64,000 nt of DNA from NCBI RefSeq assembly GCF_000003815.2, contig NC_049985.1, forward strand, positions 5,838,929 to 5,902,928. The letters run 5' to 3'. The notes below the pieces were generated by a model that saw nothing but the letters and a program-made list of their open reading frames with translations, searched no databases and had not been told where the DNA came from. This DNA comes from Branchiostoma floridae (lineage: Eukaryota > Chordata > Leptocardii > Amphioxiformes > Branchiostomatidae). Below are positions 36,480-49,699 of this stretch, one piece after another. The position numbers were made by a program, and so were the translations under genes. Within the stretch, counting starts at the first letter, position 1, and the number at the start of each line of letters is the position of its first letter.

Positions 36480-38680
36480 TCAGCTGTAGTGTGTTGACTC
36501 CTGTCAAATGCTAGGGGGGGGGGCTATGAAAAGTGTAAAACTCTCATCCTCAAAGCATGCATGTTGCTTCACCTAGTACTTTGTAGTGCAGACTGCGGAT
36601 TTGCTAAATAAAAGATCAATGTTTTTCAGCAAGGCACATCACTGCTTGAAGTCTCTTCTCTCTTAGTGTATTTTAACTTACTGTTAAGTTCTTTACTTGC
36701 AATGGATTTGATGCCTGTGGTTCCCTGTATATAGGGCAGCTAGCTTACAGTGTAATTCCCAGCCAGCTTGAAATCATCTTCCGTCCCTCAATTTTGAATG
36801 GAAATCCTATTGACCGCCAAAGGCACGACGTTTCTAGGAGGGTCATGGGGCATAAAAAAATAGACCCTCTGCATTTTGAGGTGCAAATTTTGCTGGTAGA
36901 CTATGCTTCCGAAACCTTCCGCTGATTTTTTTGGAGATCTTCGCAAAATTTCAAGTTTTTCATATCTTTACATATTGATTTTTGTTATCACAGAGGACGG
37001 AATGGGCAAAATTGTTTTTCGTCCCCGGAAGGACGGAAGGATGGGCGCTGGCAACAACTCTGATCCTTTAAACCTAAAATATATTTGACAGCAATGTAGC
37101 AGGCCAAGCAGGGTCACTTAAGTTACAGCTTGTGGCCCAGGGTGTACTATCAATGTTTAATTGGAAGTACTACATGTGTATGTACAACCCTCACTGTATC
37201 CTTTTGGGTGCCAAAACTCTGTCCTCTAACTTAGAGCTTTGAAATTTGATGCAAATGTTTGTCAAAGCAACAGGGTCACTTATTGCTTGTGGCACAGGGT
37301 ATTGATGCCATGGTGTGTTTGCAATGTATGACATATTGGAAATGCCATGTGTACGATGTCTGACTACTTCCACCCCTCCCCTCACTAATATATATATATA
37401 TATAATATGTAAAAGTATGACTTTGAAGACAACAAAATACACAAAACATAAGAAAATTTGTTCTTTATCTCTGAACTTTGTTGACTGGTCTTCAAACCTA
37501 GCAGTGCTGCACCGGTGCCCCAAGTGCAGTGAGATACCACCTTTACAGGTTGACTATTACTAGAAATGTCTAATTGAACATATTGTGACTACTTCGTACA
37601 CTGTGACTACGCTGTACAAAATGTGTATCCAAGTGGAGTTCAAACCTCTGCCATGCCTGTGGGACCTGACTCATGTATGTGAAAGCAGCCCCTGACTATG
37701 GTTTGCTAATTGTGGCCAATAGTGTGCTTAGCAATGTATCATTGGAAGTACTACATGTACAATATGAGACTGTAATATTAGTCGGCCCAAACAAAGCTAG
37801 GTACTCATTTTCACCAGTGAAGTGAGGAAAATGCCTTTCCCAAGGGCACAAGAGCAGTGGCACATCAACAGATTCGAACCCAGAACCTCTGGGTAAAGTG
37901 ATCCAAGGTCACACAGTCTGGGCCGCCGTCAGTGTAAGTATGTGGGTAGGTTTTGATGAGAGCTCAAAATTATAAGATTTTGGGACCTTGCAACAGAGCT
38001 TGTGGTTTCTATATCTTGTTTTCACTGTGATGCAAAATTTTGGCACCACAACCAGAACAGAATGGTAGTACATAACATGTACTATGTGTACGTAACTGTA
38101 TAAGGTACCTCTGTCCAAATATTTTATCAGTTTGCAATTGAAATAACGTTGTATATACAATAATTTGCCAACTTGTACATGTATGCTCACTTCATTGACA
38201 CCTTGTATGCTGAGATTAGAATGTACAATGTACCTAATAATATACAATACTTCAAAGTCATCAGTTTGCATTATGAATCGTTGTATGCTTATTATAATGA
38301 CAACTTGTTTGTTCATTATGTTGACAACCTGATGCTCATGTTTTTGTTGGTGCACGCAATTCTGTGATAGAGCTTAATAGCAATGTGGCTGTTCACATCT
38401 AAGCCAGGGGAACTGTTTTAAAGACAAGAAGTACCAAGCTCAGAATTCTTAAGTCTGTGTAACACAAACACCACTTTTCATTAAGTGGCCTCTGCCAGAT
38501 ATTGCACAGGCTGCTATAAGGGTTTTAATCAGGCAAATTCTTTATCACTACGATTTCTTTAATTCATTGATATTACTGAACAACATTGTGTAAGTTACAA
38601 GTGTAGCCATCACACTTCTATGGGCCTGACAGAAGCATGACTAAATCTGTCTGACTGCTGATGACAAGTAAAGCTGTACT
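36480..38680. other. Noncoding stretch
   Basis: It holds a (TA)n run near 37,388 and a tRNA-like SINE fragment near 37,830-37,920. A diverged block near 36,830-36,960 resembles the tandem units of the 44,863-45,776 element (CCCTCTGCATTTTGAGGTGC...AAATTTTGCTGGTAGACTATG). I see no gene. Confidence 0.5.
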
Positions 38681-38683
38681 TGC

Positions 38684-38812
38684 CTAGTGCTGAAATGCCA
38701 TCCAATAGGTCCTGAGTAACCATAGCACCAAGCCACGAGCAGCGGGCACCCTCCATCGTCCAGGAAGTTGTTGATCTCCGCAGAGCCGTGCAGCTTCGCC
38801 AGGCTGGCGTCA
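38684..38812 (-). CDS. Possible orphan exon
   Basis: One minus-strand frame reads LGDASLAKLHGSAEINNFLD and then DGGCPLLVAWCYGYSGPIGW, without stops. Its composition is GC-richer and protein-like compared with its surroundings. It ends at ACTAG|GCAAGT, a possible GC-type donor. The upstream side runs into the TG/CA microsatellite and I cannot find a convincing acceptor or a partner exon. I do not recognise the family. It may be an isolated exon, a relic or chance. Confidence 0.25.
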
Positions 38813-38821
38813 CCCAAAGTA

Positions 38822-38832
38822 GTGTGTGTGTG

Positions 38833-38868
<36 letters not shown>

Positions 38869-38951
38869 TGTGTGTGTGTGAGTGTGTGTGTGAGTGTGTG
38901 TGTGTGTGAGTGTGTGTGTGAGTGTGTGTGTGTGTGTGCGTGTGTGTGTGT
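38822..38951. repeat. (TG)n microsatellite with TGAG interruptions
   Basis: About 130 bp of TG units with periodic GTGAG variants. The Thr-His repeat frames on the minus strand are artefacts. Confidence 0.95.
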
Positions 38952-38959
38952 AGGGCTGT

Positions 38960-39997
38960 CTCTAGGAAATTTGCTTTTAAAAAGGAAGAGGTTACTCTCC
39001 CATACACTTTTTGAGGCTATAGTACAGTAGGTTGTTATCAACTGTGTAGATTCTAGATTCTAGGGCACAGTTTTGGAAGGCAGAGCCCATCTTTTTCTTT
39101 CCCCATCATAATTTAATTCATGGAAATCAAGATGATGATATCAAGAATTGAGGCCATGCCCATTTTCAGAAACAATGCTCTCCCTGGCCTTTTAATTCAA
39201 TAACTATTAGTGATATTTGATAGAAATGTATATGAAAGTGATCTGAAAAGATCCGCATGCAACTTCTATCATATTTAGAAATGCTGATTTTTTTGTGAAA
39301 ATAGCATCCCCTTGAGGTACTATTTCTACCTTACAGGGTATATTTCGAAATGAGATCCATTTTTCACATTTTTGATGAGAAGCTTTTCCATAGCAACACT
39401 GATTAACACTAAAAATAATGTATGTCATATTAAGGTGCTATGATCACCATTCTAGTGTCATAAAAGAGCCAAAATCGCATTTTGGGCAGGGGGGCACTGT
39501 TCAATTTTAGGGCCTGATCACTACCGGTTAAATGAGGTGCAGCACGGGCAGACTCCTGTGAGAATTTGCTCTACTTATGCAATTTAAGCCAACATAGATT
39601 AAGTTCTCAAAATGGTAAGAAGTAGTGATTCATGTCAAACTGTTTGTATACTGGTGAAAACCACACGAGCTAACCACTTAGAGATAACCTGAGGCATGTC
39701 CAAGAGTGCAGAAATGCTAGTGCGTTTCTGTCCATTGACAGTGGGGCACAGTCGGAAGTGAGTTTATCCGGGTTCAGTCACCTTTCGATAAGCACTACCT
39801 GGCAGATTTGCAGAACAGGGAATTCCAGACTGCAAAAGAATCATGACCTTAGCTTGTCCAGAAAACATTAAAACCAGAAGTTCCACTACAGTACCATATA
39901 AAGTCACAAGGGGGCCCAAAATCTAATAGCTAAAGGCCAGCATAATGATAGCCAGCCCAGGTAGACAGGTCAGCCCTTTTCGCAAACCCCCGAATGG
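38960..39997. other. Noncoding stretch
   Basis: Nothing recognised on either strand. Confidence 0.5.
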
Positions 39998-40106
39998 GTA
40001 CCATCCTCCGTAATTACCGCTGGCTCAACTTTTCCTACATGTAAAAAAGCAAAAAAAATTGAGCCATCATAAATATTGAGCCAGCATTTACTGCAGAGGA
40101 TGGTAC
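39998..40106. mobile_element. Short hairpin MITE
   Basis: GTACCATCCTCCGTAATTAC and CGCTGGCTCAA on the left are matched inversely by TTGAGCCAGCATTTACTGC and AGAGGATGGTAC on the right. The element is 109 bp with arms of about 32 bp. Confidence 0.7.
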
Positions 40107-40524
40107 TAGTAGGCTACTAATAAGATCATTTAAAATGTTACCCACATACCAAGTATTACGAGAATCCCAAATCCTGGCATTCGTGTTGACACTTGAAAAC
40201 AGGACATACGAACGCTCCGAAAACAAATTAACCTACTTGACTTGACGCGTAATAAAAATTAACAAAAGTCTGTGGTCTGAGCAGTAAACGTTAACTTTAA
40301 TGTTATACATTTGAAAATGAATTGGTACCCTAGGCTCTAGAAAGGTGGTCTTCAACATCAACTTTCTCTAATCATCAGTGAGTTATTCCACTCTAGTTGC
40401 AGCACTCACTATACGTCTTGCAGCAAATATTGTGTCTACTAGGCATAGCAGCATGGAACGTACTGGACAGATATGTATCTTTTGGATGTAGCAACCTAAA
40501 ACATAACGTTAAAGGGAACACAGA

Positions 40525-43500
40525 TCAATTGTTCTCTACCACATCAATCTTGTTAGTAATACCTTCCTCTGCTTTAATCCCTTCAACAACATCATCGACA
40601 TTGGATGGACTGACCTCACACCCTCCTAGTAACTCTTCCAACAACTGTAGGTTAGATTTAGTACTTTGTTTTGATATCTCATCCTTGTGTTCTTGTATGG
40701 AAGCCCCATTTTCTTCAAAGAGTGCCACGAGTTCCTGTGTTTGGTCACTAGTCTTAACATCAGACTGCTTCTGGTCTAACTCTATCAGCTGGACATGGTT
40801 AGGCGGATCTTCGTCAAGCTTGATCAGCTCCCCAACAGGACAGTTTATCAGGTGGCCATCCTGTTGGTCAAACATGGATGATGGGAAGGCAGCTGGGACT
40901 GTGGTGCTGAGCATTGTGGGATACGGAGCTCCAGGAACAGGGTACAGACAGCATGGTGATCGGTAGTGTCGTCTGAAAAATACATAAAACAGAATAGTAC
41001 ACTTAATAAATGATTGATTAAACTAGCAGGAAATAGTAGCATACAGTTGTGAGAAATAACAGGAATAAGATTGGTATAGTTAAAGACAAAAGGAATACTT
41101 TTTGTGGTGATTTTTTTGCTTTCTTCTCTCAATGTAACAACATGGTGCTGAAATGCCTTCCAATGACTGAAAGAGTGATTTCCCTACTACAAACCACTGC
41201 TTTTAAAATTAACTTTTGTTCTTTCAATGGATAATGATAACTGCTTATCATGAGATCTAAAAGACAGAAGAATTACCCTCTAGGCAAATTGAAAGTATGT
41301 CCAATATTCAGATATATTTACAGATTACTGTAATTCACTTTGTCTTCTCGGTACCAAAATTTCACGGTCTGAGACAATTTATCTTGTTCTCGGAACTAAA
41401 TGTTCACTGTCACAGCAAGTGCACATAAAAAAGTCTGTGAATAATTTGTTATCAGTAATGATAAGTTCACGCTACAGTCGTCACCGTGAAAACCGTGAAC
41501 ATAACAGTACAGTACATTGAAAAAATCAGGAATTACAGTAATTGGTCACGCTAGTGAGCAACAAAATGAGATAAAACACAACAATAAAAAAAACTTGAGG
41601 AGAATAAGAAGAACTGTCTAAGCCCGAGACAGTAAATTGAAACTTGAATACAGTAAGCTTTAATCTAAGTAAACCTCAAGGAAGTGTATCCTTTTACCTT
41701 GACCTTGGAGACATCCTCTTGATGGGTCGTCCAGAGGGGGGTGACAGAAGTGCCATCGGTGACAGCCCTCCTGTACCCATCATCCTCTCTGTGTATGAAT
41801 GATCCCTCTGTTCTCCTGATCCTACTGGCTCCTTCAGGTATGTGTTTCCATTTTCTGGACTGTTAAAACTTAAAGATGATAAAGTTGTACCAGAGTCTGG
41901 AGACATGAGTTTGGCATCGTCAGTAATCTTAGTTGTCGATGATTGCTTGGGCATGGTGAGTTCTTTGTTTTCGTCACTGTTTGGTTCTGCCAAATCACTC
42001 CTGTTGATTGTAATGTTTTCATTACTGCTAGAGGATTCTTGTGATGCCATCATAGGTGCCAAGTCATAGCCAATAGGAGAACCGACAATCTTTGAGTCAC
42101 TTTTCCCCAATATTTGTGTGGCATCTCTAGATGACACAGTTGGATGTGTAGTGCTGTCTGTTGCAGAGATCCAAGGTGAGTTTGTTAGCCTCTGGTCAGG
42201 ATGAGGAGACAGTGGGTCCTGCTGATTTCTGTACCTGGCTGAAGATGATGAGTTGCGATGGCGGGCTGCTCTCTGCTGTTGAGGGCTAATGAATAGGATC
42301 AGTGTTAGAGAGGATGTTTACAGTGCAATTGCAATATACAGTGTAGTTCTCATGGTGTTCAAGCTATTGATTTTGAGCATGCTTTAAATGCTCACAAATA
42401 TCCAAACCACGGGAGCTTTACCTGACATTTCAGTATGGCTTACTTGAAGAATGTCACTATATAGAGAGAAAATATCATGTTTACAAACAGTTAAAGCACT
42501 GAAGCCACCAACTTGGAGTTTGTATCCTGACATACAGTTCATCTGTACTCTTTCCAGTATCCATATCTGCATTAGTCAAACATTGTACATATGGCTATTC
42601 TTTACAATAACCCACCAGCTTTGTTTGGTAATATCCAACTGTCTAAATCTAGTAGACTACAAGTGTTACAGGGCAAAACATCTTCCTAGTTGGAATATAC
42701 ACAGGTAGGCACATTCTGGGCAGGCGTATTTGTCTAGCTTATAGCACCTGTATCTATAAAGAATATAACTGCTTACTGTAGTTGATTCTAAATATAGAAT
42801 AAAACACAGTGTATTCTGTATGACCCAAGGTACCAGCCCTCCCGCGGGTCAGATCTCTCAATGGCAGAAGGTTGATGGAAGCCTGTGTGATACGGAAAAT
42901 GATCACCTGGTACGGATCAAACGTTATCACGGCCCAGGTGTGACGTAATGACTTTTATTCTACTGTACTACAGTACATAGTTCTAGGTAAGAATGACTCA
43001 CAGTTCCCCTGGACCATCCTGTAGTGTGTATGCAGGTCCCTCGTCTCCCACTGCTGGAGCAAGGTCTTCTGGGATATCCTCCAGCCATGACAGAACTTCC
43101 TCAAAGTCTACCACCAGTCTGTTAGCACAGAACCCTGCTCCTAGGGGGAAAAAGGAATTTCAAAGTGATCTCGATCCAGTTTAGCTCACCGAAAAGCTAG
43201 TCTTCCACTGTCGTGACAGAGAAGACAGATGCTATGTACAGTATTTACAGGTTCATTGTACATTCCCCTAACTCTTTTTGACAAGCACAACAAACTGAGG
43301 ACCATAGCTTAAAGCCCCATCCTAAGGAATGCAACCCTTTCTGGTAGCGTGCATGTCGGGTGACCGACACAGCCAGAATCAAACTCACAGCTTCTACTTC
43401 TAGAGGCAGGACTGGACAATGCACGCATGACACTACAGACATGTGTGTTTGTGACACAGTGTTGTTTTGACCATGACCTTCTCACTGCTGAAGTAGCCTT

Positions 43501-46500
43501 TAGGCACCAAAATATTTGGTTTAAGTGTTAGATAGTAGGGGAAGGTTGTCTCTCTCTGTCAGTCTATACAAGGGGAAGGATAAGACTTCACAAAACCCTT
43601 TCCACTCCTATGGTAAATCCACCTGCACATAAATGACTTTACAGTACCATCGTGGCTCTCATGTCTTGTAGAAACGCCCCTACCTACCTGACTGTGGGTC
43701 CTGGAGCTGCAGGAAGAACTGGTTAGCGTACAACACATGCTGACTGTGGAAGGTGGAACAGGACTGGCGCAGCGCCCACACCAGCTTCCTCTCCGACGAG
43801 TTCTCCGTCTTCGGATAGTACCGTCCCACGGGGGTCTGCCTCACCAGGGAGTCTTCTGAGGAAGTGAAGGGAATATATTTCAGATGGGGTTGTACCAGTT
43901 TAACTAGCACAGTAACTGGTTTGTGACTGTTTCAGAATGTGTTCCTAAGAGTGCAGGAATCTTTGGACCTAAATTTCAATTCAGTTTCAGAAAAATTCCC
44001 ACATCTTAACTTAAGGCTAGCACACATCTTATGCAAAAATGCACACTTAACTTAAGGCTAGCACAAGGTATCTAAAACAAGATTTGATCGATACACAGTC
44101 AAACCTGGTTGGGAAACCATCTGGTGCTAACATTACCCTCTCCATTCACAAGCAACATTAGAACATGCAGTCCGGAGCAACCACCTGTCCTAAGACGTCA
44201 ATAAAGTTTTTTTTTAAATGACTATGTGGTGATCTCATTCATGGGACCTGGAGGAATGATGACAGATAACAATAAGTTTGTTTGCCATTTTTGTATAATC
44301 TTACTTTGACTGCCATCCTTTATGGGCTCATCTGCGATGTTCACCCTCAGGGCTCTCCCCCTCACCTCTGTTCCCCTCATGGTTTCACAGGCCAGGACAC
44401 AGCTCTCATGGTCATAGAAACGCACAAACCTGCGGGCACAAGAACATCTGAGTTACGTACGAAGGTTAGACATCCAGGTAATCAGATACGCTAACTAGCA
44501 ATTAAAAAACTGCTCTCCAACCAGTTCTCTTTAGTGTCACTGACAAAAGGTAATGGATTTTGTCTGAAAAGTCAGATCATTTCCAAAATTAAGTTAACAT
44601 TGATCATCTGTGTTAGGGATCAATGCAGACCTCCAATGACCTTTGACCCACTACTGATTATGACATATAATGATATATAAAAATACACTAAAGTTCTCCA
44701 CTGCTCACGCATATGTGTGCTCCATATCTGGTCTCCTATTGGCCAGCCAGATGTCGTGTACCTCTCCGCAAGATGAGAACAGTCCAGCCAGCTCTCTCTA
44801 CACAGGGAACAACAACACGTCATAATCTGTCTAGTTAATGTTAAACAAATGTGCAACATTCACAGAGACGGCGGCACCAAATTTCGTTTGGGGGGGCGAA
44901 CTTTTACTGACAGAATTGTACGGCACATGTAGCGCCGGAGGCGCGACCATCCTAGGGGGGTCCGGGGGCATGCTCCCCCGGGAAAATTTGAAATCTTGAC
45001 CCTCTAAAACGCCATTTCCTACGTTTTGGCGCGCATATTTTGCTGCCAGACTAAGCTAAATTTGATGACAATTCTGTTAGAAAGACACATGGTTTTAGCG
45101 AGGGCGATGCCCCCAAAATATATTCACGATTCCGAGTGTCGAAGGTGCAAGCTGTCGCAAGGTTGGTCTGGGAAAATTTCAAAATCTGTACCCTCTGAAA
45201 CGCCATTTTCTGTATTTTGGGGGACAAATTTTGCTGAGGGACTATGCTAAATCTAATGTCATTTTTGTGAATGAAAGATATGTTTGAGGGCAATGACCCA
45301 CGCCTCAACAAATTTTCACCATGTCGTTGTGAGCGCCGGAGGTACAAGTCATCGCTAGGGAGGTCCGGACAAAATTTTGAAATCTTGACCGCCTGAAACG
45401 TCATTTCCTGCATTTGAGGCCCACATTCTGCTTGTAAACCAAGTATAGTACGATAGTAAAATTTCTATTAGTTAAAAAGGTTTTTAAGAGCAACGCTCCC
45501 GCAACATATTGTCCTGCGCCGACATGGGCAAAGACGCGAGCCGTCACAAGGGAACACTGGCGAAATTTTGAAATCGGGACTCTCTGAAACGTCATTTCTT
45601 GCGTTTTCAGGCGTAAATTTTCCCATTAGACTAGCTTGATTTAATGAAATTTCCATCATCAAAAAAATACACAAGGTTTCAGCTTGATTTTCTGGGGGGG
45701 CGACGCCCCCCCAACATATTTTTCGGGGGGGGGGGGGGGCCCCCCCCGAAATGCCCCCCCGGTGCCGCCGCCACTGATTCAAGGTACTCTCTATGAAGTA
45801 CATTCTATCTCAACTACCTGGAAATGTCACGGTGCAGCTAACATAAATGGATTGTTTACTGATGTCTTCACCTCTTTTGTCCTGCTTTGATCTTTCTGCA
45901 ACAAAAATTGTAAGACAGCAACTGAGTTGTTAACTGCCAGTATGTTGAATAAAGTCTAACTGCTTGTATTTTTAACACTGCCTTTTTGTTTCCCAGCCAT
46001 TTGCAGACTGACAATCTCATTTTCTTCCATTCATGAAGCCTTTATCATTCCTTTCTCAGTGCAATGTGATGGAAATAGGATCAAATAAAAGATTATTCAT
46101 CTGTTGAAACTAAGAAACAGTAGAGGTATTTTTCTCTATCACAAAAGAGGTGTTTTTCCCTATCAAGAAGATGATGTAACTATTAAAAGATATCAATAGA
46201 TATCTCACCTTGGTGACAGATAGCGGTAAGTTCCCCACGTACACAGAAGGCATGGTTTTCTTGGCAGCCAGGGATTGGCTGTTCAGCTCCAGTGGCTGTC
46301 TCCCATGTCTCCACTCCTGTGCTAGTCTTCCCCCATCACCTGATGTACACAGTTAAGTTTATGTATCAGGTTACAAGAGAGTGCATGTATGTACACAGGT
46401 ACAATGTGCTGAATGTATATTCTATTCTATTCTATTCTATTCTGTGTTCTGTTCTATCCTTTTCTAGTCTATCATATTCTATTCCCTATTCTAGCTGTGT

Positions 46501-48235
46501 TTGCTCCTTTGTTTGCTTCCTTGCAGACTAGAATAGCTCAATAGATAAATCAGACTGGCGTGCCAAAATTTGTATAATTCATAGGCAAGAGTTTTGATTG
46601 GCTCTGAGTCACATGGTCCTTGTTATGGCACAGCAACAGAGTTTAGACAGGGATTCAGAACTTCAATATCATTAGACTGTTTCTGAGAAATTAAGTGGGA
46701 AACCACTTGTTGGAGTGAAGCAGAGCCTAAGCTAAACTAAGGATGAATTCCATCTATAAGTTCCAATTTTGGCATGCAATGTTACATGTATATTTTATTG
46801 GTTTGTATGAATTGTTCAGTTCATCCTCTGAAAAGAGGTCAGACACCATAATTTCCACAAAGTCCTGTCCAGCATGACAGACCAGTATGGACTGAACTAA
46901 CAGCAAGATTTCAGACTTACCATCTCCAGTGCCTAACTCTTCCCAGTCTGCCATTGGCTGGTTCAGCTGATTTAACACCTCTGCAAACCTCTGTCTTCTC
47001 CTGCTGTCTACACCTTCATACCTGGGGCACAGCTGGGGAAAGATATATATAGGCTTTACTTTGATGTTAATATCAACAAAATAGAAAACATTGATGTGAT
47101 TGTTATATGGCATCCAGTGGAATTATGAGAGTTGAATCAGATGTTATGTCAGTGATCTGTTGAAATGGTCGTTTTCAATGTCCTTGGTAGCAATCCAGAA
47201 ACACTGAGAGCTAGACAGGCTCTAAAATATTAAATTATGTCATTTATTTCAATGTTGTGTAGGTATAGTCATAATAGATGTCCTCCATAAAACAATTCAG
47301 TAAGAGATGGTTACTAAGACTTCACAACCTCCACTACCTAACGTTATATCAATACTGCTGTGCACAGATCTCCCAACAATGGAAGAACAGACAGATAGTG
47401 ACAGACATAAATACATGCCAAAGATAGAGACAAGACAAAAACTATATCTAATAATTTCCTTGGCATAAGATAACTACCAGTAAGCCTTTTATAGCCTTAA
47501 CCTTGGATTACCTTTTCTTCTGCAATCGACCTTGCCTTCTCTGCAAACCCCTGTGATGACTCTGCATCCTTGATGTCATACTCACTGGTTCTCTCAAGGT
47601 CAACTCCGTACACATTCAGCAGTCCCTGCAGCTCTTTGGACTGGTCTATGTCCACCTTGGCTGTCATGGGGGGAAAGATGAAAAACGAAAGGCGATCAGA
47701 GATAGAAGACTTCATATCCTTACCCAAACATGATCTTGGTGCCCCTTGAGACAAACGTAAGCACACTAAAGTTGCCTGGCAACTTTGCAAAATTGTGAGA
47801 AGTAACAGACATGTACACACAGCCAGACCCAGCCAAAACATCATTTATAAGAATATTTGCTAGTTGGATCTTTTGATTTCTATCTTAATTCACAACAGTT
47901 GTCAAATAGTCATTAACAACTTTCATTGAAGCTCCTGGAACTTGGTTGAACTTTGTTATCAGAAAACCACCTGTATGGCACTTGTCAGATATCCTTAGGC
48001 TTAACGTTAGTTTATTTCTTAATGAAATGACTTGATCACTCAGCCTTGGTTTGGAAATAAACTTCCTTGCATTTTGCAAATATTATTCTTCATAGACATA
48101 GATTGCAACGTTACTATGGCCACCCAAATCTTCAAACGCAAGGAATCGCTATGATCATACTGAGAACGACCTTCAAATAGTAAAATCAAAAACGAAGCTT
48201 GTGCGCCTTGAATGAACAAAACGTGACTCACCCAT
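40525..48235 (-). CDS. RRM-domain protein, ten exons, about 650 aa
   Basis: Exons on the minus strand are 48,235-48,232 (ATG G), 47,660-47,512, 47,032-46,921, 46,339-46,209, 44,797-44,709, 44,429-44,305, 43,855-43,688, 43,140-43,002, 42,285-41,698 and 40,972-40,525. All junctions are AG/GT and in phase, and the total of 1,953 nt gives 650 codons plus stop. Residues ~119-192 form one RRM: RNP2-like VYVGNL at ~121-126 and RNP1-like AFVRFYD at ~162-168, with SGRALRV-like VRGRALRVNIADEP closing it. Single RRMs of this kind bind RNA. Residues ~204-300 (including LVWALRQSCSTFHSQHVLYA and FEEVLSWLEDIPEDLAP) look like a second conserved module that I do not recognise. Residues ~306-500 are Ser/Asn/Pro-rich and probably disordered; the C-terminus is acidic. 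I cannot name an orthologue. The structure is seen in the sequence; function beyond RNA binding is unknown. Confidence 0.85.
44863..45776. mobile_element. hAT-like element with internal tandem units, in intron of the RRM gene
   Basis: The left end CAGAGACGGCGGCACC and the right end GGTGCCGCCGCCACTG are inverse complements with one or two differences, and ATTCA flanks both sides. Inside, four ~185-bp units repeat the phrase CTCTGAAACGCCATTTCCTG followed by TTTTGCTG and GACTA. It ends in a long G/C run at ~45,726-45,760. It is non-coding and lies between RRM exons 4 and 5. Confidence 0.65.
46418..46505. repeat. (TTCTA)n microsatellite
   Basis: ATTCT/CTATT pentanucleotide run with interruptions, in RRM-gene intron 3. 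Confidence 0.85.
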
Positions 48236-49343
48236 GTTCTGGTTTAACTTCCTTGTATAGACAGTGAAATTTCAATGACTTTTAGACGAAATTCACCGTG
48301 TTGTCTTCAGGACGTCACGTGCATGTTGTGTTGGCCATGTCTGCTGTATCCTCTGGAACTTGCTCCTTGTCCCTCCGGTGGCCTTTCTGTTTTGTAGAGC
48401 ACCGATTTGGAAACAGACTTTACCTTATAAGAAAGTAATACCGCCTATTAGATGCCTTCTTTATGAATGAAGAGTAATTACAAGTCCATAAACAGGACAA
48501 CCGAAGTTATTGTCCCCAACCTGTCCTCCGGACAACTTGCACTTGTTCTGAGAGCAGGGCTGGTCAAAAGCGCCACCTACCGTCTCATTGAAAAAAAGTA
48601 CTGACGCATCATGACGTTTCAACAGAGCAACTTGATTGGTGAAGCATTACTCTCATTTACATGTAACATCTATTATCATAATACCGGTACGTTTACGACG
48701 ATTTCTCTAGCCATACTGATTTGACAAATTGTCAACGCATCATTTTCTCCAGTTACATGTTGCTGTTATAGGTTACGCTTGCCATTTCTTCTGTGTAACT
48801 TTTCTGCCACTCTTGTCCTGCTAAAAGCGCAATATTGTAATTGTAACACGCCGCGGAATTACACGGCGAACGGGCGCGTGGTTGGGAGGGGGTAAAAATA
48901 CCGGCCGGAAGAAACACGGCACAATTAACTGTCGCTATGTACTTTTATACATCCTCTGATGTTCCTTCCTTTTTCTGTTAGTAAATGCATAAAACATAAA
49001 CCTGCATGAGCATACAAAATGTCATGAGAAAACGGACGTATACTGTCAAGAATTTTCATTTAACTTCTGTCCGTCACAACCGCTATGACGTAACACTTCA
49101 CTGCCAGCGTTATAAGATATAAAAATGGCGGGAAAATGGCTGCGTACATTCAATTTTGCCCATTCAGTCGTAGATCCGGGCTATTATGCAACGGTTCTTC
49201 ACACTTTTACATGAGTTGTAGGTCACCAACAGAAATTCAAGATTGTTGTTGAATCATGTTCGTTATTATCTAACGACCTAGGTATCCGACGTTGGAAATA
49301 CAATGAATTGTTCGTTGCTTGGTACATCATGAAAATAGTTGAT
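48236..49343. promoter_or_regulatory. Divergent intergenic region between RRM and TRIM genes
   Basis: The RRM gene reads leftward and the first TRIM gene rightward from this ~1.1-kb interval. Visible candidate sites are GACGTCACGTG (CRE plus E-box) near 48,312, TGACGTAA near 49,086, and a TATAAGATATAAAAATGGCG run near 49,120 that combines a TATA-like stretch with a YY1-like AAAATGGCGG. No site has functional support here. Confidence 0.4.
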
Positions 49344-49349
49344 ATTGCG

Positions 49350-49470
49350 ATTTAGTTGATTTCATGTCGGGTTTATCCAGCAACAATAAGCGTGGATGGG
49401 ATCATTAAACATGCTCGAGATGTGGTTTTACTCCATCGCGGACCGAGAGGATGTCCCCAGCCGAAGCAAG
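49350..49470 (+). other. Probable 5' noncoding exon of TRIM gene 1
   Basis: The block ending CCGAAGCAAG|GTAACG is duplicated at about 54,205-54,342 in front of the second TRIM gene, with the donor-like AG|GTAACG preserved. Small ATG frames in it are not conserved between copies, so it is probably untranslated. This shows that the promoter and leader were duplicated with the gene. Confidence 0.5.
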
Positions 49471-49699
49471 GTAACGTTACTCATGGTCACCAGATTTTAG
49501 TGTAAATTGTCTTTCCCAAAGGCATTGGGGCTGGCTATTGATTTGTACCCATAACCTTTAAATTCTAACGTAAGTCAACAAACTTTCTAACCAAAAGGCT
49601 ACCTTGCCACATGTAAGATGTAAGTCTTTAAATCCATGGAGACTTGACGTCAACGCACTTGTGACGTACCGAAACCAGGAAGTCAGATCGCAAACAGCA

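Noticed and set aside
37909-38355. 148-aa minus-strand frame
   Set aside because: Tyr/His/Val-rich chance frame in AT-rich DNA with no domain and no splice partner.
38610-39041. 143-aa and shorter Thr-His repeat frames
   Set aside because: They are the (TG)n microsatellite read in frame; only the short block at 38,684-38,812 was kept, at low confidence.
40397-40966. 189-aa plus-strand frame
   Set aside because: It is antisense to the last exon of the RRM gene, whose phase and splice sites are consistent.
49360-49470. Short ATG frame in the TRIM-1 leader running to the splice donor
   Set aside because: The duplicated leader before TRIM-2 has a stop in the same place, so the frame is not conserved.
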